Positions 34,677 through 44,787 of a DNA stretch of 64,000 nt are shown here, in pieces. How positions within the stretch are numbered: position 1 is the stretch's first letter; every line of letters starts with the position of its first letter. A model generated the notes under the pieces. The model was not told the origin of the DNA. It searched no databases and saw only the letters and a program-made list of their open reading frames with translations. The position numbers and the translations under genes were made by a program. The DNA lies in the NCBI RefSeq assembly GCF_030254645.1, contig NZ_CP116346.1, forward strand, positions 2,607,973-2,671,972, written 5' to 3'. The DNA is from Paucibacter sediminis (GTDB lineage: Bacteria > Pseudomonadota > Gammaproteobacteria > Burkholderiales > Burkholderiaceae_C).

Positions 34677-36106
34677 GCCTGCAGCTGCTGAGCCAGTTCA
34701 CCCAGCAAGCGCAGGCCTTGCGCGCGCTGCGCGTCCAGCGGGTGTGCGGCGCTCAGGCGCAGGCAATGGTCGAACTGGGTGCCCATGCTGAACACGGCGC
34801 CGGGCATGAAGTTGTATCCATGCTGGCGTGCGCGCTCCAGCAGCACGCAGGCGTTCAAGTGACCAGGTAGCTCGACCCACAGCACATAGCCGCCCGCACC
34901 CGTGCTGACGCGCGTGCCCGCGGGGAAATGTGCCCGCACGGCCTGCTCGTAGGCCTGCAGCTGCGCCGCCAGGGTGCGGCGCAGGCGGCGCAGATGGGTG
35001 TCGAAGGCCCCGCTGGCCATGAAGGCGGCAAGCACCGCGTCGCTGCTGCTGGGCAGCAACTCGCCATGCACGGCTCGCGCGGCGCGCAGCTGCAGGTGGT
35101 GGCGTGCGCTGGCGATATAGCCCAGGTTGTAGCCGGGGCCTGTGATGCAGGCCAGGCTGCCGCAATAGAGCACGCGGTCGTCGGTGTCGAAGGCCTTCAC
35201 CGGCGCGGGGCGCTGTGTGCCGCGGTAGAGCTCGCCCATCATGTCGCACTCAATCAGCGGTAGCTGGTGCTGCGCCAGCAGCGCCGCCAGTGACTGCTTG
35301 GCGGCATCGTCCAGGGAGCCACCGGTCGCGCGGTAGAAGCTGGGCTCGGCCAAGCAGGCGGCAATCGCTTGCGTTTGCAGCGCGGCGGCCAGCGCCGGGA
35401 CGGCCAGGCCACCGTCGTCAGCCGCGGGCAGCTCCAGCGCGCGCAGGCCCATGCTGGCGATCAGTTCCAGGGCGCGCAAGGGCGCCGGTGTGCCCAGCGC
35501 CACCAGATCGCCGGGCTGGGTGAGCAGGCGTAGGCAGAGCTGCAAGGATTCGCCCTCGCCCTGGGTGACGACGACGTCTTCGGCGCCGAACTGGCATCCC
35601 ATGCGTGGCGCGCGCCGCGCCAGTTGTTCGCGCAAGGCCGTGCTGCCGTAGGCCGAGCCGGTGGCCAGCAGACCGCGCTGACTGCGCAGTTGCTGGCCCA
35701 ACAGGCGTGCCAGGGTCGGCAGCGGCAGCAGTGATGCGGGCAGGCCCAGGTGGCCAAGCGACAGCAGTCCGGGCTGCGAGGCGGCCAGTTCCATCAAGCG
35801 TTTGCGGCGGCCCTCCAGTGCGATGGCCTCGGCCGCCGGCGCGCTGCGGGCCATGGGCAGCGCGGCACTGGCGAAGAAGCCGCGCCGCGGTCGCGCTTCG
35901 ATCAGGCCGGCGTCTTCCAGCTCATGCAGGGCGTGCGTGACGGTGGCCAAGCTGGCTGCATGTGCGCTGCACAACTGCCGCACCGAGGGCAGCTGGCTGC
36001 CCGGCGGGTAGCAGCCTGAGCGTAGATCCTGGGCGAGCTGCAGGGCCAGGCTGCGGTAACGATGGGGGCGGAGGGTCAATGCAAGGCTCTTGGCAAGGAC
36101 CGACAC
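34673..36106 (-). CDS. MocR/PdxR-type GntR regulator with a degenerate aminotransferase domain
   Basis: A 477-residue fusion of a GntR winged helix (ALQLAQDLRSGCYPPGSQLP, then SVRQLCSAHAASLATVTHAL) to a fold-type-I aminotransferase domain. In MocR proteins the PLP lysine sits in SFSK-x3-PG-x-R-x-G. Here the aligned segment is YCGSLACITGPGYNLGY, with Cys320 where lysine should be and Asn327 where the arginine should be, although the pyridine-binding aspartate D288 (IECDMM) remains. It probably does not form the internal aldimine. It is divergent from an MFS gene, its most likely target, across 118 bases. Confidence 0.9.
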   Translation of the reverse strand: MSVLAKSLALTLRPHRYRSLALQLAQDLRSGCYPPGSQLPSVRQLCSAHAASLATVTHALHELEDAGLIEARPRRGFFASAALPMARSAPAAEAIALEGRRKRLMELAASQPGLLSLGHLGLPASLLPLPTLARLLGQQLRSQRGLLATGSAYGSTALREQLARRAPRMGCQFGAEDVVVTQGEGESLQLCLRLLTQPGDLVALGTPAPLRALELIASMGLRALELPAADDGGLAVPALAAALQTQAIAACLAEPSFYRATGGSLDDAAKQSLAALLAQHQLPLIECDMMGELYRGTQRPAPVKAFDTDDRVLYCGSLACITGPGYNLGYIASARHHLQLRAARAVHGELLPSSSDAVLAAFMASGAFDTHLRRLRRTLAAQLQAYEQAVRAHFPAGTRVSTGAGGYVLWVELPGHLNACVLLERARQHGYNFMPGAVFSMGTQFDHCLRLSAAHPLDAQRAQGLRLLGELAQQLQA

Positions 36107-36224
36107 GATAGCAGCGTCGTGGCCTGGCCTGTATCCATCGCGACGTGCAATGCCTGACGCTGTTTCTCACGGCCCGCGCTTCCTAGACTGCGCCGCTTGC
36201 ACAGACATGAGGGAGTGAACGCCG

Positions 36225-37511
36225 ATGCTGCAGTTCTGGGGCCGCGTACAGGCTTGCGCCGTGCCGGTGCGCTTATTGATGTTGAGCGAGATGCTGGGCC
36301 TGCTGGCCAGCGCCGTGGGGCAGGTGGCGCTGGCTTGGTGGATTGCGCAGCGTGGCGGGGCGGCGGATCTGAGCCGCTATGGCGCCTTGGTGGCGGCTTG
36401 CACGCTGCTGGCCATGCCCTTGCTTTCGCCGCTGGGCGACCGCTTGCCCAAGCGCCGCCTGATACGCCTGGGCAAGCTGCTTCTGCTGCTGGATGCTCTG
36501 GCGCTGTGGCTGCTGGCCTGTAGCGACGGCTACAGCCTGGCCCTGCTGGGTGCCTGCAGCCTGCTGTCGATCCTGGCCAACGCCGCGCTGCTGCCGGCCC
36601 AGGCCAGCATCCTGCCGGAGTTGGTGCAGGCCGCGCAGTTGCCTGAGGCGATACGCCTGCGCCGCGGCTCGCAAGCCCTGGGCGGCTTGCTCGGACCGGG
36701 CCTGGGTGGCGCCGCACTGGCCCTGGGCGATGTGCGCCTTGCCCTGGGGCTGAACGTCGTGATGTTTGCGATCGCGGCCCTGGCCGGCTTTTGCCTGGCG
36801 GAGCCCAGCTACCCGTCGGCATCAGCGCCACGTGCCGGATGGTTTGTCGAGCTGCGCGCTGGCCTGCGCGCCAAATGGGGCGTGCCGCTGGATCGCTGGT
36901 GGACGCTCACGGGGGCGCTGATGATGGTGTTCCTGCTGCCCGCCACCGGCATGCTGCTGCCGCTGCGCGTGCAGGCCCTGGGTCTTTCGGCGCTCTGGTT
37001 CGGCGCCTGTGGTGCGGCCTTGTCGCTGGGGCTGCTGTTGGGCGTGGCGGGCCTGGCCGATCTGCTGATCGAGAGCCTGGACCGCGTGCGTGCGATGGCG
37101 GCCGCGCTAGCCCTGTGCGGCCTGGCCGTGGCGGGCATCGGCCTGTGCGCCTGGCCGCCGGGCCTGCCGCTGCTGTTCGCGGCCATCGGTCTGGGCATGT
37201 CGGTCACGCAGCTGGTAGGGCAGACGCACCGCACGTTGGCCATACCCGAGGCTTTTCGCGCGCGCATGGCGGCCGGCCAGCTGGCGTTGGCCCAGCTCGC
37301 AGCTGCCTTGGCGCCGCTGCTGGCCGGCGCCCTGCTGCAGCGCTGGGCGGTGGCGAGCGTCTATCTGCTGCTGGCCGCCGGCTTCGGGCTCAGCGGCTTG
37401 CTGCTCTTGCTGGTGCCCGGGCTGCGACCCTTTCTGCGCCTGGACCACGAGCGCGCACGCGGCTGGTACGGGCGGCGCTACCCGGAGGCGTTTGCGCCAC
37501 CCAGTCCGTGA
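36225..37511 (+). CDS. MFS transporter, EntS/MFS_3-like
   Basis: A 428-residue major facilitator with about 12 spans. The loop after TM2 (LLSPLGDRLPKRRLIRLGKL) is the family's basic signature, and LLPAQASILPELV after TM4 is typical of the MFS_3 exporters that include EntS and macrolide pumps. The C-terminus (DHERARGWYGRRYPEAF) is basic. It is divergent from the MocR-type regulator. Its cargo is unknown; export of an amino acid, peptide or siderophore-like molecule would fit both the family and the regulator type. Confidence 0.9.
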   Translation: MLQFWGRVQACAVPVRLLMLSEMLGLLASAVGQVALAWWIAQRGGAADLSRYGALVAACTLLAMPLLSPLGDRLPKRRLIRLGKLLLLLDALALWLLACSDGYSLALLGACSLLSILANAALLPAQASILPELVQAAQLPEAIRLRRGSQALGGLLGPGLGGAALALGDVRLALGLNVVMFAIAALAGFCLAEPSYPSASAPRAGWFVELRAGLRAKWGVPLDRWWTLTGALMMVFLLPATGMLLPLRVQALGLSALWFGACGAALSLGLLLGVAGLADLLIESLDRVRAMAAALALCGLAVAGIGLCAWPPGLPLLFAAIGLGMSVTQLVGQTHRTLAIPEAFRARMAAGQLALAQLAAALAPLLAGALLQRWAVASVYLLLAAGFGLSGLLLLLVPGLRPFLRLDHERARGWYGRRYPEAFAPPSP

Positions 37512-37518
37512 TCCCGAC

Positions 37519-40098
37519 TCAGCCCGCGCTGATGCGCTGCGCCAGATGCGCCAGCGCCTCTTCCACCTGGTCCACCAGCACCAGGCAGAGGTCGCCCGGT
37601 TGCAGGCGCGCCAGCGCGGTGTCGATGGCGATGAACTCGCCGCGGATCTCGTCGACGTGGCTCACGCGCTTGGCGCCTTCCAGACCCTGGCGCAACAGCG
37701 CCAGCACCTCGCCGTCCTCGCGGCCGCGCTGGCAGGCGTCCTGGAACAGCAGCACGTCGTCGAAGGCATCGCCGAGGATCTGGGTCTGGATGCGGATGTC
37801 CTCGTCGCGGCGGTCGCCGGCACCCGAGATCACCACCGAGCGCTTCTTGGCCGGCATGGCCTGCACGGCGGCAACCAGGGCGCGCATCGCATCGCCGTTG
37901 TGGCCGTAGTCGGCGATCACGGTGGCGCCGCGGTAGTCCATCACATTGAAGCGGCCGGGCGCGTTGTCGGCATCGTTGGCAAAGCTGCCGACGCCGCGGC
38001 GGATGGTGTCCCAGTCCAGCCCCACGCCCCAGGCCGCCGCCACCGAGGCCATGGCGTTCTCGACCTGGAAGCCGATGCTGCCGTGGCGGGTGATGGGGAT
38101 GTCGCGCAGCGGGATGCTTTCGCGCCAGGAGCCCTGCGCGGCCACCAATTGATCGCCATCCACATAGACGCAGCGCTTGCCCTGGGCACGGTGGGTGGCC
38201 ATCAGCGGGTGGTGGCGGTCGGCGGCGAAATAGATGATCTGGCCCGGGCAGACGCTGGCCATATTGGCCACCACCGGGTCGGCGGCGTTCAGCACCGCAT
38301 AGCCGCTGGGTGCCACGTTCTGCACGATCACGCGCTTCACCAGGGCCAGCTCTTCCACGGTGTTGAGGAAGTTCATGCCCAGGTGGTCGCCCTCGCCGAG
38401 GTTGGTGACCACCGCCACCTGGCAGCGGTCGAAGCCCAGGCCCTCGCGCAGCACGCCGCCGCGCGCGGTCTCGAACACGGCCGCTTCGACGTCGGGGTGC
38501 ATCAGCACATTGCGCGCGCTCTTGGGGCCCGAGCAATCGCCGCTGTCGATCTGGCGGCCGTCCACATAGACGCCGTCGGTATTCGTCATGCCCACGCGCA
38601 GGCCCATGGTGGCGAACAGATGGGCGATCAGGCGCGAGGTGGTGGTCTTGCCATTCGTGCCGGTGACGGCCACCACCGGGATGCGGCCGTCTTCGCTCTT
38701 CTGGCCATGGCCGTAGAGGTGGCTGATGATGGCCTCGCCGACATTGCGGCCCTTGCCATAGCTGGGCGAGAGATGCATGCGCAGGCCGGGCGCGGCATTC
38801 ACCTCGACGATGCCGCCGCTCTGCTCCTCCAGCGGGCGCAGCACGCTCTCGGCCACCACGTCGACGCCGCAGACATGCAGGCCCACCACCTGGGCGGCGG
38901 CCACGGCGCGTGCCGCCACATCGGGATGCACATCGTCGGTCACATCGGTGGCGGTGCCGCCGGTGGAGAGGTTGGCGTTGTTGCGCAGGATCACGCGGCG
39001 GCCCTTCTCGGGCACGGATTCGGGGGTCAGGTCTTGCTGGACGAGGCGCGCCACGGCGATGTCGTCGAAGCGGATCTTGGTGAGCGAGGTGGCATGGCCG
39101 TCGCCGCGCTTGGGGTCGGCGTTGACCTTGTCGACCAGCTGCTTGACGGTGTGCACGCCGTCGCCGATCACATGCGGGGGATCGCGGCGCGCGGCGGCGA
39201 TCAGCTTGTCGCCGATCACCAGCAGGCGGTAGTCGCTGCCGGGCAGGAACTTCTCCACCATCACCTGGCCGATCTCGTCGGCGGCCTTGTAGGCCTCATC
39301 GAGTTGCTGGCGCGTCGTCACGTTGACGGTCACGCCCTTGCCCTGGTTGCCGTCCACCGGCTTCACCACCACCGGCAGGCCGATCTCTTCGGCCACCGCC
39401 CAAGCCTCGTCGGGCGTGTCCACCGGCGCACCGATGGGCACCGGCACGCCGGCCGATTGCAGCAGGCGCTTGGAGAGATCCTTGTCCTGGGCGATCGACT
39501 CGCTCACCGCGCTGGTGGCGTCGACCTCGGCGGCCCAGATGCGGCGCTGCTTGGCGCCCCAGCCGAACTGCACCAGGCTGCCCTGGGTGAGGCGGCGGAA
39601 GGGCACGCCGCGCTTCACCGCGGCATCGACGATGGAGCCAGTGGAGGGGCCCAGGCGCACGTCTTCGTCAAGCTCGCGCAGCTTGGCCAGCACGGCCTCG
39701 CTGTCAAACGTGCCGCCGTCCATGGCGGCGCTAACCAGGCGCACGGCCTGCTCGAAGGCCAGGCGGCCCACGTCTTCCTCGCTGTACTCGACCACCACCT
39801 GGTAGGTGCCCTCTTCGGAGGTCACATGGGTGTGGCTGAAGGTCACCGGGCAGCCGGCCTGGGCCTGCAGAGCCAGGGTGGCCTGCTCCAGCACATGGGC
39901 CAGCGAGATCGCGACGCGCTGGGCGCTGGCCGGCCGCAGGGCACCGATGCTGGGGAAGAGGGCGCGCAGGCGGGCCTCGAAGCCGGCCATGTCGGTGATG
40001 GAGCGTTCGGCTTCGTTGCACATCACCACCGCCTCGATGGCGGTGTGACGGCTCCACATATTGGGGCCACGCAGGGCTCGGGTGCGAGAGACTTCCAT
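37519..40098 (-). CDS. cphA: cyanophycin synthetase
   Basis: An 859-residue enzyme that builds multi-L-arginyl-poly-L-aspartate by ATP-dependent addition of Asp to the backbone and Arg to the side chain. An N-terminal domain (MEVSRTRALRGPNMWS) is followed by an ATP-grasp domain (LPVVVKPVDGNQGKGVTVNV) and a Mur-ligase-like domain whose P-loop is intact (VTGTNGKTTTSRLIAH, near residue 500), so both half-reactions are expected. It lies 26 bases downstream of the second synthetase gene. No cyanophycinase or isoaspartyl dipeptidase gene is in the window. Confidence 0.96.
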   Translation of the reverse strand: MEVSRTRALRGPNMWSRHTAIEAVVMCNEAERSITDMAGFEARLRALFPSIGALRPASAQRVAISLAHVLEQATLALQAQAGCPVTFSHTHVTSEEGTYQVVVEYSEEDVGRLAFEQAVRLVSAAMDGGTFDSEAVLAKLRELDEDVRLGPSTGSIVDAAVKRGVPFRRLTQGSLVQFGWGAKQRRIWAAEVDATSAVSESIAQDKDLSKRLLQSAGVPVPIGAPVDTPDEAWAVAEEIGLPVVVKPVDGNQGKGVTVNVTTRQQLDEAYKAADEIGQVMVEKFLPGSDYRLLVIGDKLIAAARRDPPHVIGDGVHTVKQLVDKVNADPKRGDGHATSLTKIRFDDIAVARLVQQDLTPESVPEKGRRVILRNNANLSTGGTATDVTDDVHPDVAARAVAAAQVVGLHVCGVDVVAESVLRPLEEQSGGIVEVNAAPGLRMHLSPSYGKGRNVGEAIISHLYGHGQKSEDGRIPVVAVTGTNGKTTTSRLIAHLFATMGLRVGMTNTDGVYVDGRQIDSGDCSGPKSARNVLMHPDVEAAVFETARGGVLREGLGFDRCQVAVVTNLGEGDHLGMNFLNTVEELALVKRVIVQNVAPSGYAVLNAADPVVANMASVCPGQIIYFAADRHHPLMATHRAQGKRCVYVDGDQLVAAQGSWRESIPLRDIPITRHGSIGFQVENAMASVAAAWGVGLDWDTIRRGVGSFANDADNAPGRFNVMDYRGATVIADYGHNGDAMRALVAAVQAMPAKKRSVVISGAGDRRDEDIRIQTQILGDAFDDVLLFQDACQRGREDGEVLALLRQGLEGAKRVSHVDEIRGEFIAIDTALARLQPGDLCLVLVDQVEEALAHLAQRISAG

Positions 40099-40124
40099 GG
40101 TGCTCGGTCTTCTATGTGGGTTGC

Positions 40125-42296
40125 TTATTGGGCGAGTTCGGGCACGAAGGTGTCCAGGCCGGCCGAGATCAGTTCGGGGGAGATGTTGAGGGCCCAGGCG
40201 GTGGCCACGGCGGCCAGCAGGGTGGCCGCATCGGTGGCCTGGCCGGCGGCGGCGAAGCGCTTCATCAGGGCCTCGATATTGGCGCCCGAGGTTTCGGAGG
40301 CGCCTTGCGCCAGCACCGCGGCGCCGCCCTGCAGGAAGACCGCGCGGCCGCCCTTGTCGCGGTGGGCGGCGAGGGCGTCGCTGTCGAGCGCGTAGAACAC
40401 CACCTCGCCATCGCAGAGCTCGGCCATTTCCACCAGCTGCGGGTCGGCGGCGTTCAGCACCGCAGCGCCGTCGGACAGCACCACGTCGATCTGGGTGCGC
40501 AGCACCTTGAAGAGCTGGTCGTGGGTGCGGATGTCGTGCTCGTCCAGCTGGCCCAGTGCGGCGGTGTCGGTAACCACGCCGACCTGGCAGCGGTCATAGG
40601 CCAGGCCGTCGGTGAGGATGGTGGCGGCGCTGTTCTGCACCACCACGGCGTCCACGCCGCGGTTCATCAGCAGACGGTGGGCGGCATCCCAGCGCGCGCT
40701 GGGCTTCTTCTCGACCCGGCGGGTGCCGAGGAAGAGGCCGTCGTTGCAGGCCAGGCCCACATGGCGGCCGTTCAGGTGCAGCAGCCAGGCCACCAGGCGG
40801 GTAATGTGCTGGCCGCCTGCAGAGGCGGTCACGCCGACGATGGGGATGCGGCCGTTCTCGTCCTCGGCGAAGAGGTGGTCGATGATGGCCTGACCGACCG
40901 GCTGGGGCATGCCCTCGGCGGGCTTCAGGTGCATCAGGAGGCCGGGGCCGGCGTTCACCTCGACGATGGCGCCGCCGGTTTCCGAGAGCGGCCTGGAGAT
41001 GTCTTCGCTCACCAGATCGACGCCGGCGATGTCCAGCCCGATGGTGCGTGCCGCCAGCGAGACCACATGGGCCACCTCGGGGTGGACCTGGGCGGTGCAG
41101 TCGATCGCCACATTGCCGTTGCGCTGGATCAGCACGCGCTGTCCGGTCGCCGGCACGGCATCGGGGGTCAGGTCTTGACGCTGCAGGTCGAGCAGGATGA
41201 CGGCATCCTCGGGCACGTCGATGCGATTCAGCGGGAAGTCTTCGGTGAGGCCACGGCGCGGGTCGGTGTTGATCTGCTGATCCACCAGTTGCACGACCGT
41301 GTGCTTGCCGTCGCCGGTGATCCAGGCCTCGTCGCCACGCGCGGCGGCCACCACCGATCCGCCCACCACCAACAGGCGGTGCTCGTTGCCGGGGATGTTG
41401 CGCTCCACCAGCACCTCGGAGCCATTGCGCTCGGCCAGCTCGAAGGCGGCGCGCACATCGGCCTCGCGTTTCAGGTCCAGGGTGACGCCGCGGCCGTGGT
41501 TGCCGTCGGAGGGCTTCACCACCACCGGCAGACCCAGGTCCTGGGCGGCTTCCCAGGCCTCGTCGGCGTTCTTCACCGCCTGGCCCTCGGGCACCGGCAC
41601 GCCCACCGACTTGAGCAGGCTCTTGGTGAGGTCCTTGTCGCGCGCAATGCCTTCGGCGATCGCGCTGGTCATGTCGGTCTCGGCCGTCCAGATGCGGCGC
41701 TGGCGCGCGCCATGGCCCAGCTGCACGAGGTTGCCGTCGTTCAGGCGGATATGGGGGATGCGGCGATCCGTCGCCGCAGCGACGATCGCCGCGGTGCTGG
41801 GGCCGAGGTAGCAATCGTCCACCTTGTCGCGCACGCGGGCGACAGCGGCGCTCACGTCAAAGGCCTCGGCGTTGATGGCGGCCATCAGCAGCGCATGGCC
41901 CTCGGCCAGGGCGGCACGCGCCACCTGCTCGTCGCGGGCGCGGAACACCATGCGGTAGACGCCGGTGGCGGAGGTGCTGCGGGTCTGGCCGAAGCCGGTG
42001 GGCATGCCCGACAGGTTCAGCAACTCGATCACCACATGCTCCAGCACATGGCCCATCCAGGTGCCCTCGGTGAGGCGCTGCATGAAGCCGCCGCGCTCGC
42101 CCACGCCGCAATGGTGCTCGATCAGGGCCGGCAGCTGATGGGTGAGGCGATCGTTGAAACCCGGCAGCAGGTTGGAGGGGAAGTCCTCCAGCTTGCCCAG
42201 ATCCAACCAGACTTCGAGGACCGGGCGGTAGGTCCACATATTGGGACCCCGCAAATAGTTGACGCGCAAAAGCTTGATGTCGTCGTGTCTGCTCAT
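40125..42296 (-). CDS. cphA': cyanophycin synthetase homologue with degenerate Mur-ligase P-loop
   Basis: A 723-residue paralogue of CphA, about 135 residues shorter at the C-terminus. The N-domain (LRVNYLRGPNMWTYRPVLEV) and ATP-grasp domain (PVVVKPSDGNHGRGVTLDLK) are conserved. In the Mur-like domain the GTNGKTT P-loop is replaced by VTASAGGQHITR, losing the lysine, so the arginine-adding site should be dead. This resembles CphA2-type enzymes, in which only the ATP-grasp half is active and beta-Asp-Arg dipeptides are polymerised, and the cphA-cphA' pairs of other betaproteobacteria. The start ATG is 42294-42296. It is the first gene of the two-gene operon. Confidence 0.92.
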   Translation of the reverse strand: MSRHDDIKLLRVNYLRGPNMWTYRPVLEVWLDLGKLEDFPSNLLPGFNDRLTHQLPALIEHHCGVGERGGFMQRLTEGTWMGHVLEHVVIELLNLSGMPTGFGQTRSTSATGVYRMVFRARDEQVARAALAEGHALLMAAINAEAFDVSAAVARVRDKVDDCYLGPSTAAIVAAATDRRIPHIRLNDGNLVQLGHGARQRRIWTAETDMTSAIAEGIARDKDLTKSLLKSVGVPVPEGQAVKNADEAWEAAQDLGLPVVVKPSDGNHGRGVTLDLKREADVRAAFELAERNGSEVLVERNIPGNEHRLLVVGGSVVAAARGDEAWITGDGKHTVVQLVDQQINTDPRRGLTEDFPLNRIDVPEDAVILLDLQRQDLTPDAVPATGQRVLIQRNGNVAIDCTAQVHPEVAHVVSLAARTIGLDIAGVDLVSEDISRPLSETGGAIVEVNAGPGLLMHLKPAEGMPQPVGQAIIDHLFAEDENGRIPIVGVTASAGGQHITRLVAWLLHLNGRHVGLACNDGLFLGTRRVEKKPSARWDAAHRLLMNRGVDAVVVQNSAATILTDGLAYDRCQVGVVTDTAALGQLDEHDIRTHDQLFKVLRTQIDVVLSDGAAVLNAADPQLVEMAELCDGEVVFYALDSDALAAHRDKGGRAVFLQGGAAVLAQGASETSGANIEALMKRFAAAGQATDAATLLAAVATAWALNISPELISAGLDTFVPELAQ

Positions 42297-42501
42297 GGGT
42301 GAGGGGCCTGGGTCGGGGCTTTGCAAGGGCTGGGAAAAAGGCAAGGCGCAATTGTGCGCTCAACCGGGGGTGAGTTTGGCGGCGGGGGTGTTAGCGCCTG
42401 CTTCTGATACGCGCCGGTGCTGGCCAGCGTCCTTCTGAGTGAAAATCAGCGCTCAAACACAGCAACATGGCCCTCTCGGGGCGAAGTTGGCACAACACAA
42501 A

Positions 42502-44787
42502 ATGCAGCATCACCATCCCGACGGCGCGCCGGACCAGCATCCGGAATTGGCTACCTTGCAGGCGCGTCTCACGAGAGACGAGAACGTTGTAGCCCCGCTG
42601 GAGGTTGACCTGGACGCGCAGCTGCGCTTTGCGCGCAGCTTGTTAGTGCTCACCAACAAACGCCTGCTGGCCTGGGATGCGGGCACGCGCCAATGGTCGG
42701 AATGGGCGCTGCACCCGGGCCTGGCGATGAAGATTTCGGACCATGCCGGGGTCGGTTGCCTGGAACTTGTGGATCAAACGCAACGCCTGGCCCAGTGGCG
42801 CTTCACCTTGCAGATCAATTTGCAGGCGCAGCGCTGGCAGGAGGCTTTCGAGCGCCGTGACGAGCCCGAGCGCGCCCAGGCCGAGGAGCTGGAGTTCTGC
42901 CCCAGCTGCCACGCTCCCTTGCCGCCGCCGCCCGACAACGAGGAATGCCCCACCTGCGCGCGCGAGCTGCACACGCCGCCCTCCACCTGGGTGTTGCTGC
43001 GTCTGTGGCGCTTTGCGCGGCCCTACCAGGGTCAGCTCTTGCTGGGTTTTCTGCTCATGTTGGGCGCCACCGGCGCCACCCTGGTCGGCCCCTATCTGTA
43101 CCGGCCGCTGATGGACGAGGTGCTGATCCCCTTCCAGCAGGGCCACAAGATCGACCCCTGGCTGGTGGCCCTGTACCTGAGCGGCCTGCTGGGCGCGGGC
43201 CTGGTGTCCTGGATCCTGGGCTGGGCCAAGACCTATATCCTGGCGCTGGTCTCCGAGCGCATCGCCGCCGACCTGCGCACCAACACCTTCGAGCACCTGC
43301 TGAGCCTCTCGCTGGAGTACTTCAGCAACAAGCGCACCGGCGACCTGATGTCGCGCATCGGCTCCGAGACCGACCGCATCAGCGTGTTCCTCTCCCTGCA
43401 TGCGCTGGACTTCATCACCGACGTGCTGATGCTGGCGATGACGGCCATCATCCTGTTCTCCATCAACCATTGGCTGGCGCTGGCCACCCTGGTGCCGCTG
43501 CCCTTCATCGCCTGGATGATCCACCTGGTGCGCGATCGCCTGCGCACCGGCTTCGAGAAGATCGACCGGGTCTGGGGCGAGGTCACCAGCGTGCTGGCCG
43601 ACACCATTCCCGGCATCCGTGTGGTCAAGGCCTTTGCCCAGGAGCGGCGCGAGGCCAAGCGCTTCAAGGACGCCAACCAGAACAATCTGCAGGTCAATGA
43701 CCGGCTCAACAAGACCTGGAGCCTGTTCGGCCCCACCGTCTCGCTGCTCACCGAGATGGGCCTGCTGGTGGTCTGGGCCTTCGGCATCTACCTGGTCTCC
43801 AAGCAGGACATCACGGTCGGTGTGCTGACCTCCTTCCTGGCCTATATCGGCCGCTTCTATGGCCGCATGGATTCGATGAGCCGCATCGTCTCGGTGACGC
43901 AGAAGGCCGCCGCCGGCGCCAAGCGCATCTTCGACATCCTCGACCATCAATCGAATGTGCCGGAGCCCGTCAACCCGACCAAGCTGGAGCAGGTCAGGGG
44001 CGGCATCCAGATGCAGGACATCGGTTTCCGCTACGGCAACCGCGCCGTCATCCGCGGCCTGAGCCTAGACATCCAGCCGGGCGAGATGATCGGCCTGGTG
44101 GGCCACAGCGGCTCGGGCAAGAGCACGCTGGTGAACCTGATCTGCCGCTTCTACGACGTCACCGAGGGTTCGATCAAGGTGGACGGCGTGGACCTGCGCC
44201 GCATCGGCGTGGCCGACTACCGCCAGCACATCGGCCTGGTGCTGCAGGAGCCCTTCCTGTTCTTCGGCACGATTGCCGAGAACATCGCCTACGGCAAGCC
44301 CGAGGCCACGCGCGAGGAGATCGTGGCCGCGGCGCGCGCCGCCCATGCGCATGAATTCATCCTGCGCCTGCCGCAGGGCTACGACTCGCTGGTGGGCGAG
44401 CGCGGCCAGGGCCTCTCGGGCGGCGAGCGCCAGCGCATCTCGATTGCGCGCGCGCTGCTGATCAACCCGCGCCTGCTGATCCTCGACGAAGCCACCTCCT
44501 CGGTGGACACCGAGACCGAGAAGGAGATCCAGAAGGCGCTGGACAATCTGGTGCAGGGCCGCACCACCATCGCCATTGCCCACCGCCTCTCGACGCTGCG
44601 CAAGGCCGATCGCCTGGTGGTGATGGACCGCGGCCAGGTGGTGGAAGTGGGCCCGCACGACGAGTTGATGGCCAAGCAGGGTGCCTACTGGCGCCTCTAC
44701 GAGGCACAGGCGCGCCGCATGGACGAGGGCGAGCCCGAGCCTATCACCCTGCCCAACCCCAGCGCCCACACGGCGGAGGCCGCATGA
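42502..44787 (+). CDS. cyanophycin-associated ABC exporter (ATPase-permease fusion)
   Basis: A 761-residue half-transporter. Residues 1-130 form a non-membrane domain ([20 protein letters not shown]), followed by a four-cysteine zinc-ribbon-like knot (C133/C136 and C149/C152), six membrane spans (ABC_membrane) and a nucleotide-binding domain with Walker A ([12 protein letters not shown]), signature ([12 protein letters not shown]) and Walker B ([12 protein letters not shown]). The pair of this gene and the DUF1854 gene is a recognised neighbour of cyanophycin genes; transported cargo is unknown. A GTG at 42439 could add 21 residues; neither start has a good ribosome site. It is divergent from cphA'. 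Confidence 0.9.
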   Translation: MQHHHPDGAPDQHPELATLQARLTRDENVVAPLEVDLDAQLRFARSLLVLTNKRLLAWDAGTRQWSEWALHPGLAMKISDHAGVGCLELVDQTQRLAQWRFTLQINLQAQRWQEAFERRDEPERAQAEELEFCPSCHAPLPPPPDNEECPTCARELHTPPSTWVLLRLWRFARPYQGQLLLGFLLMLGATGATLVGPYLYRPLMDEVLIPFQQGHKIDPWLVALYLSGLLGAGLVSWILGWAKTYILALVSERIAADLRTNTFEHLLSLSLEYFSNKRTGDLMSRIGSETDRISVFLSLHALDFITDVLMLAMTAIILFSINHWLALATLVPLPFIAWMIHLVRDRLRTGFEKIDRVWGEVTSVLADTIPGIRVVKAFAQERREAKRFKDANQNNLQVNDRLNKTWSLFGPTVSLLTEMGLLVVWAFGIYLVSKQDITVGVLTSFLAYIGRFYGRMDSMSRIVSVTQKAAAGAKRIFDILDHQSNVPEPVNPTKLEQVRGGIQMQDIGFRYGNRAVIRGLSLDIQPGEMIGLVGHSGSGKSTLVNLICRFYDVTEGSIKVDGVDLRRIGVADYRQHIGLVLQEPFLFFGTIAENIAYGKPEATREEIVAAARAAHAHEFILRLPQGYDSLVGERGQGLSGGERQRISIARALLINPRLLILDEATSSVDTETEKEIQKALDNLVQGRTTIAIAHRLSTLRKADRLVVMDRGQVVEVGPHDELMAKQGAYWRLYEAQARRMDEGEPEPITLPNPSAHTAEAA

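Noticed and set aside
37492-40395. 967-codon open frame on the plus strand opposite cphA
   Set aside because: It is an antisense shadow of cphA caused by high G+C at third positions; the product is His/Gly/Val-rich with no domain.
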